From assembly GCA_023228745.1 (NCBI GenBank), contig JALOAP010000175.1, positions 1 through 6,550 on the forward strand: a DNA stretch of 6,550 bases, written 5' to 3'. Position numbers and translations under genes: made by a program. Shown here piece by piece: positions 5,407 to 6,550 of the stretch. This stretch comes from Dehalococcoidia bacterium. GTDB taxonomy: Bacteria > Chloroflexota > Dehalococcoidia > Tepidiformales > Tepidiformaceae. Below the pieces are notes generated by a model. It saw only the letters and a program-made list of their open reading frames with translations. It made no database searches and was not told where the DNA came from. Positions within the stretch are counted from its first letter, which is position 1, and each line of letters begins with the position of its first letter.

Positions 5407-6550
5407 CAGTAAACCTCTTCGTCGGATTGGAAGGCGACGGCTTCGACCCCTGACTTGGCGTGCGTATAGATTCCGTAGATCGTGGCCTTGATAGCGTGTT
5501 CCTTACCGGGGCCAGGAACCGGGAGAGAGTGACCGTCCTTGTCCTTCTTCCACACCCAGGACCTGACTTCCTTGACCAGGTTCGGGGATCCCTCGACGAT
5601 GTGGATCTTCTGAGCCTTGAGGAAGTCGATGCTCGCCCGGACACTGTCTTGACCCTTGAGGGAGGGCTTGGCGTTGAGGCCGTTGTCGCAAAGCTCTTGA
5701 ATGCTCTTGGGCTCGGCCGAGTCCCAGTAGGAATCATCGTTCCTGGTGACGCCGAGGGCCAGGGCGCGGACCGCAAGGGCGGGGTTGGTCAGGCCCTTTT
5801 CATACAGCAGTTCCTCAACCCAGTACTCATCGGCGCGGCGGTAGATCTTGACCAGGGCGGCCTCGTCGATCGAGTAGCCGAAGTCCCCGCCGTAGATAAT
5901 CTCATCGAAGGCGATGGTCGGCAGCGGCTGCACGTCCCAGTTGAAGATGACGCCCTCGAGCTCTCCCCATTCCCCGAGAAAGTAGATGTTGTAAAAGTTC
6001 TTGTCGTCCGCAGCGGCCGCCTTGAGCATGGAGATGTATTCTGGTTCCGCCCAAGGGTTATCAAGGACGGTGACGCGGATCTTCTCGGCCGCCTTGGGGA
6101 GACGCTGCCAGTTGCGCTCATAGATCCAGGAAGTCTTGCCGATCGGGTTGAAGTCGCCGATCATCTGCCGGAATGCGAGCGGGTGTTTGGAGCGGGCCCC
6201 GCGGAGGCGAAGGCCGAGCTCCCGATAGTCATCCTCGCGGAGCTCCGTCAGCTCGTTTGCCCAGATGAAGTTGACGTCCGTCAGGGACTTGATCTTCTGG
6301 TAGTCTTCGCGGTTATTCATCCCCGTAAAGACCCAGGTCTGATTTCCGCATTGAGCCGTCCAGGAGCTGCGGTCCAGGCGGAAGGGGCGATGAAGCGCGT
6401 CGGCCCGGCGCTCGATGATGTCGAGCGTGGACTTGCGCAGGCTGGCCAGGGTCTTCCGAACGACGACGATCTTCTGTCGCTCGCCGGGGTTCAGGATGCC
6501 CTGGAGAAAGAGCTTGTCGGCGATCGTGTAGGACTTGCCGGCACCGGCGC
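5406..6550 (-). CDS. terL: Terminase large subunit (5' end cut by window)
   Basis: This is the packaging ATPase/nuclease that pumps DNA through the portal and cuts the concatemer. The frame is open to the right edge, with 380 residues visible; the ATG at 6320 is only an internal methionine. The fragment begins inside the Walker A loop (AGAGKSYT), so probably a few dozen N-terminal residues are missing. The Walker B region reads VNFIWANELTEL (visible 92-103, with Glu 99 as the expected catalytic acid), followed by the conserved RLRGA and FNPIGKTSW. The RNase H-like nuclease begins with YGGDFGYSIDEAALV (D222) and contains SYWDSAEPKSI (D276), as in Terminase_3-type enzymes. The third metal site normally reads DHAxDAxRY, but here it is EHAIKATIYG, with Lys 354 where an Asp is expected. 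The gene ends EEVY and overlaps the portal start in TGATG. Confidence 0.95.
   Translation of the reverse strand, partial: AGAGKSYTIADKLFLQGILNPGERQKIVVVRKTLASLRKSTLDIIERRADALHRPFRLDRSSWTAQCGNQTWVFTGMNNREDYQKIKSLTDVNFIWANELTELREDDYRELGLRLRGARSKHPLAFRQMIGDFNPIGKTSWIYERNWQRLPKAAEKIRVTVLDNPWAEPEYISMLKAAAADDKNFYNIYFLGEWGELEGVIFNWDVQPLPTIAFDEIIYGGDFGYSIDEAALVKIYRRADEYWVEELLYEKGLTNPALAVRALALGVTRNDDSYWDSAEPKSIQELCDNGLNAKPSLKGQDSVRASIDFLKAQKIHIVEGSPNLVKEVRSWVWKKDKDGHSLPVPGPGKEHAIKATIYGIYTHAKSGVEAVAFQSDEEVY

Noticed and set aside
6230..6280. Walker B of the terminase reads WANE rather than an Asp/Glu-Glu pair
   Set aside because: Many phage large terminases, as I recall, have an Asn before the catalytic Glu (NE-type), so this alone is probably a normal family variant.
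5406..6320. Terminase gene starting at the ATG at 6320
   Set aside because: The frame stays open to the window edge and includes a Walker A loop at 6548-6525, so 6320 is an internal methionine.

Overview
The window is a head-assembly block of a tailed double-stranded DNA phage or prophage (Caudoviricetes). Every convincing gene lies on the minus strand, so transcription runs from high to low coordinates. The DNA is GC-rich (roughly 60% by eye, with local stretches near 80%) and the Shine-Dalgarno sequences are classical AGGAGG/GGAGG types. This suggests a GC-rich bacterial host, but nothing here identifies the species or says whether the phage is integrated.

In order of transcription: (1) large terminase subunit, its 5' end cut by the right window edge (6550-5406); (2) portal protein (5406-4042); (3) a 95-aa disordered Lys/Pro/Glu-rich protein with a three-fold [ILM]TT(G)N motif (4040-3753); (4) an 87-aa protein with clearly lower GC and different codon use (3751-3488); (5) a 399-aa prohead protease/scaffold fusion (3491-2292), whose C-terminal scaffold half has its own in-frame ATG behind a perfect AAGGAGG, giving a predicted nested scaffold gene (2885-2292); (6) a DUF2190-type capsid decoration protein (2261-1905), whose ribosome binding site and start codon sit in the loop of a 7-bp hairpin; (7) the major capsid protein (1890-877); (8) an 82-nt gap with a GC-rich hairpin; (9) a 264-aa 5' part of a GxGPSL Rossmann-type protein resembling DUF115/GT42 glycosyltransferases, cut by the left edge (794-1).

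The first five genes are linked by stop/start overlaps or 1-nt gaps (TGATG, TGAcATG, TGAcATG, ATGA), which implies translational coupling. The two genes expected at high copy number, decoration and major capsid protein, are instead preceded by short gaps with independent Shine-Dalgarno sequences. Together they cover DNA packaging motor, portal vertex, scaffold and maturation protease, shell and shell decoration. The last gene is not needed for head building and could modify virion or host glycans.

No tRNA, rRNA, CRISPR array, insertion sequence, attachment site or convincing promoter was seen. The plus-strand open frames are mirror images of the GC-rich minus-strand genes. The points most worth following up are the nested scaffold start, the phage-borne DUF115/GT42-like gene, the repeated-motif small protein, the compositionally foreign 87-aa gene and the hairpin around the decoration start.
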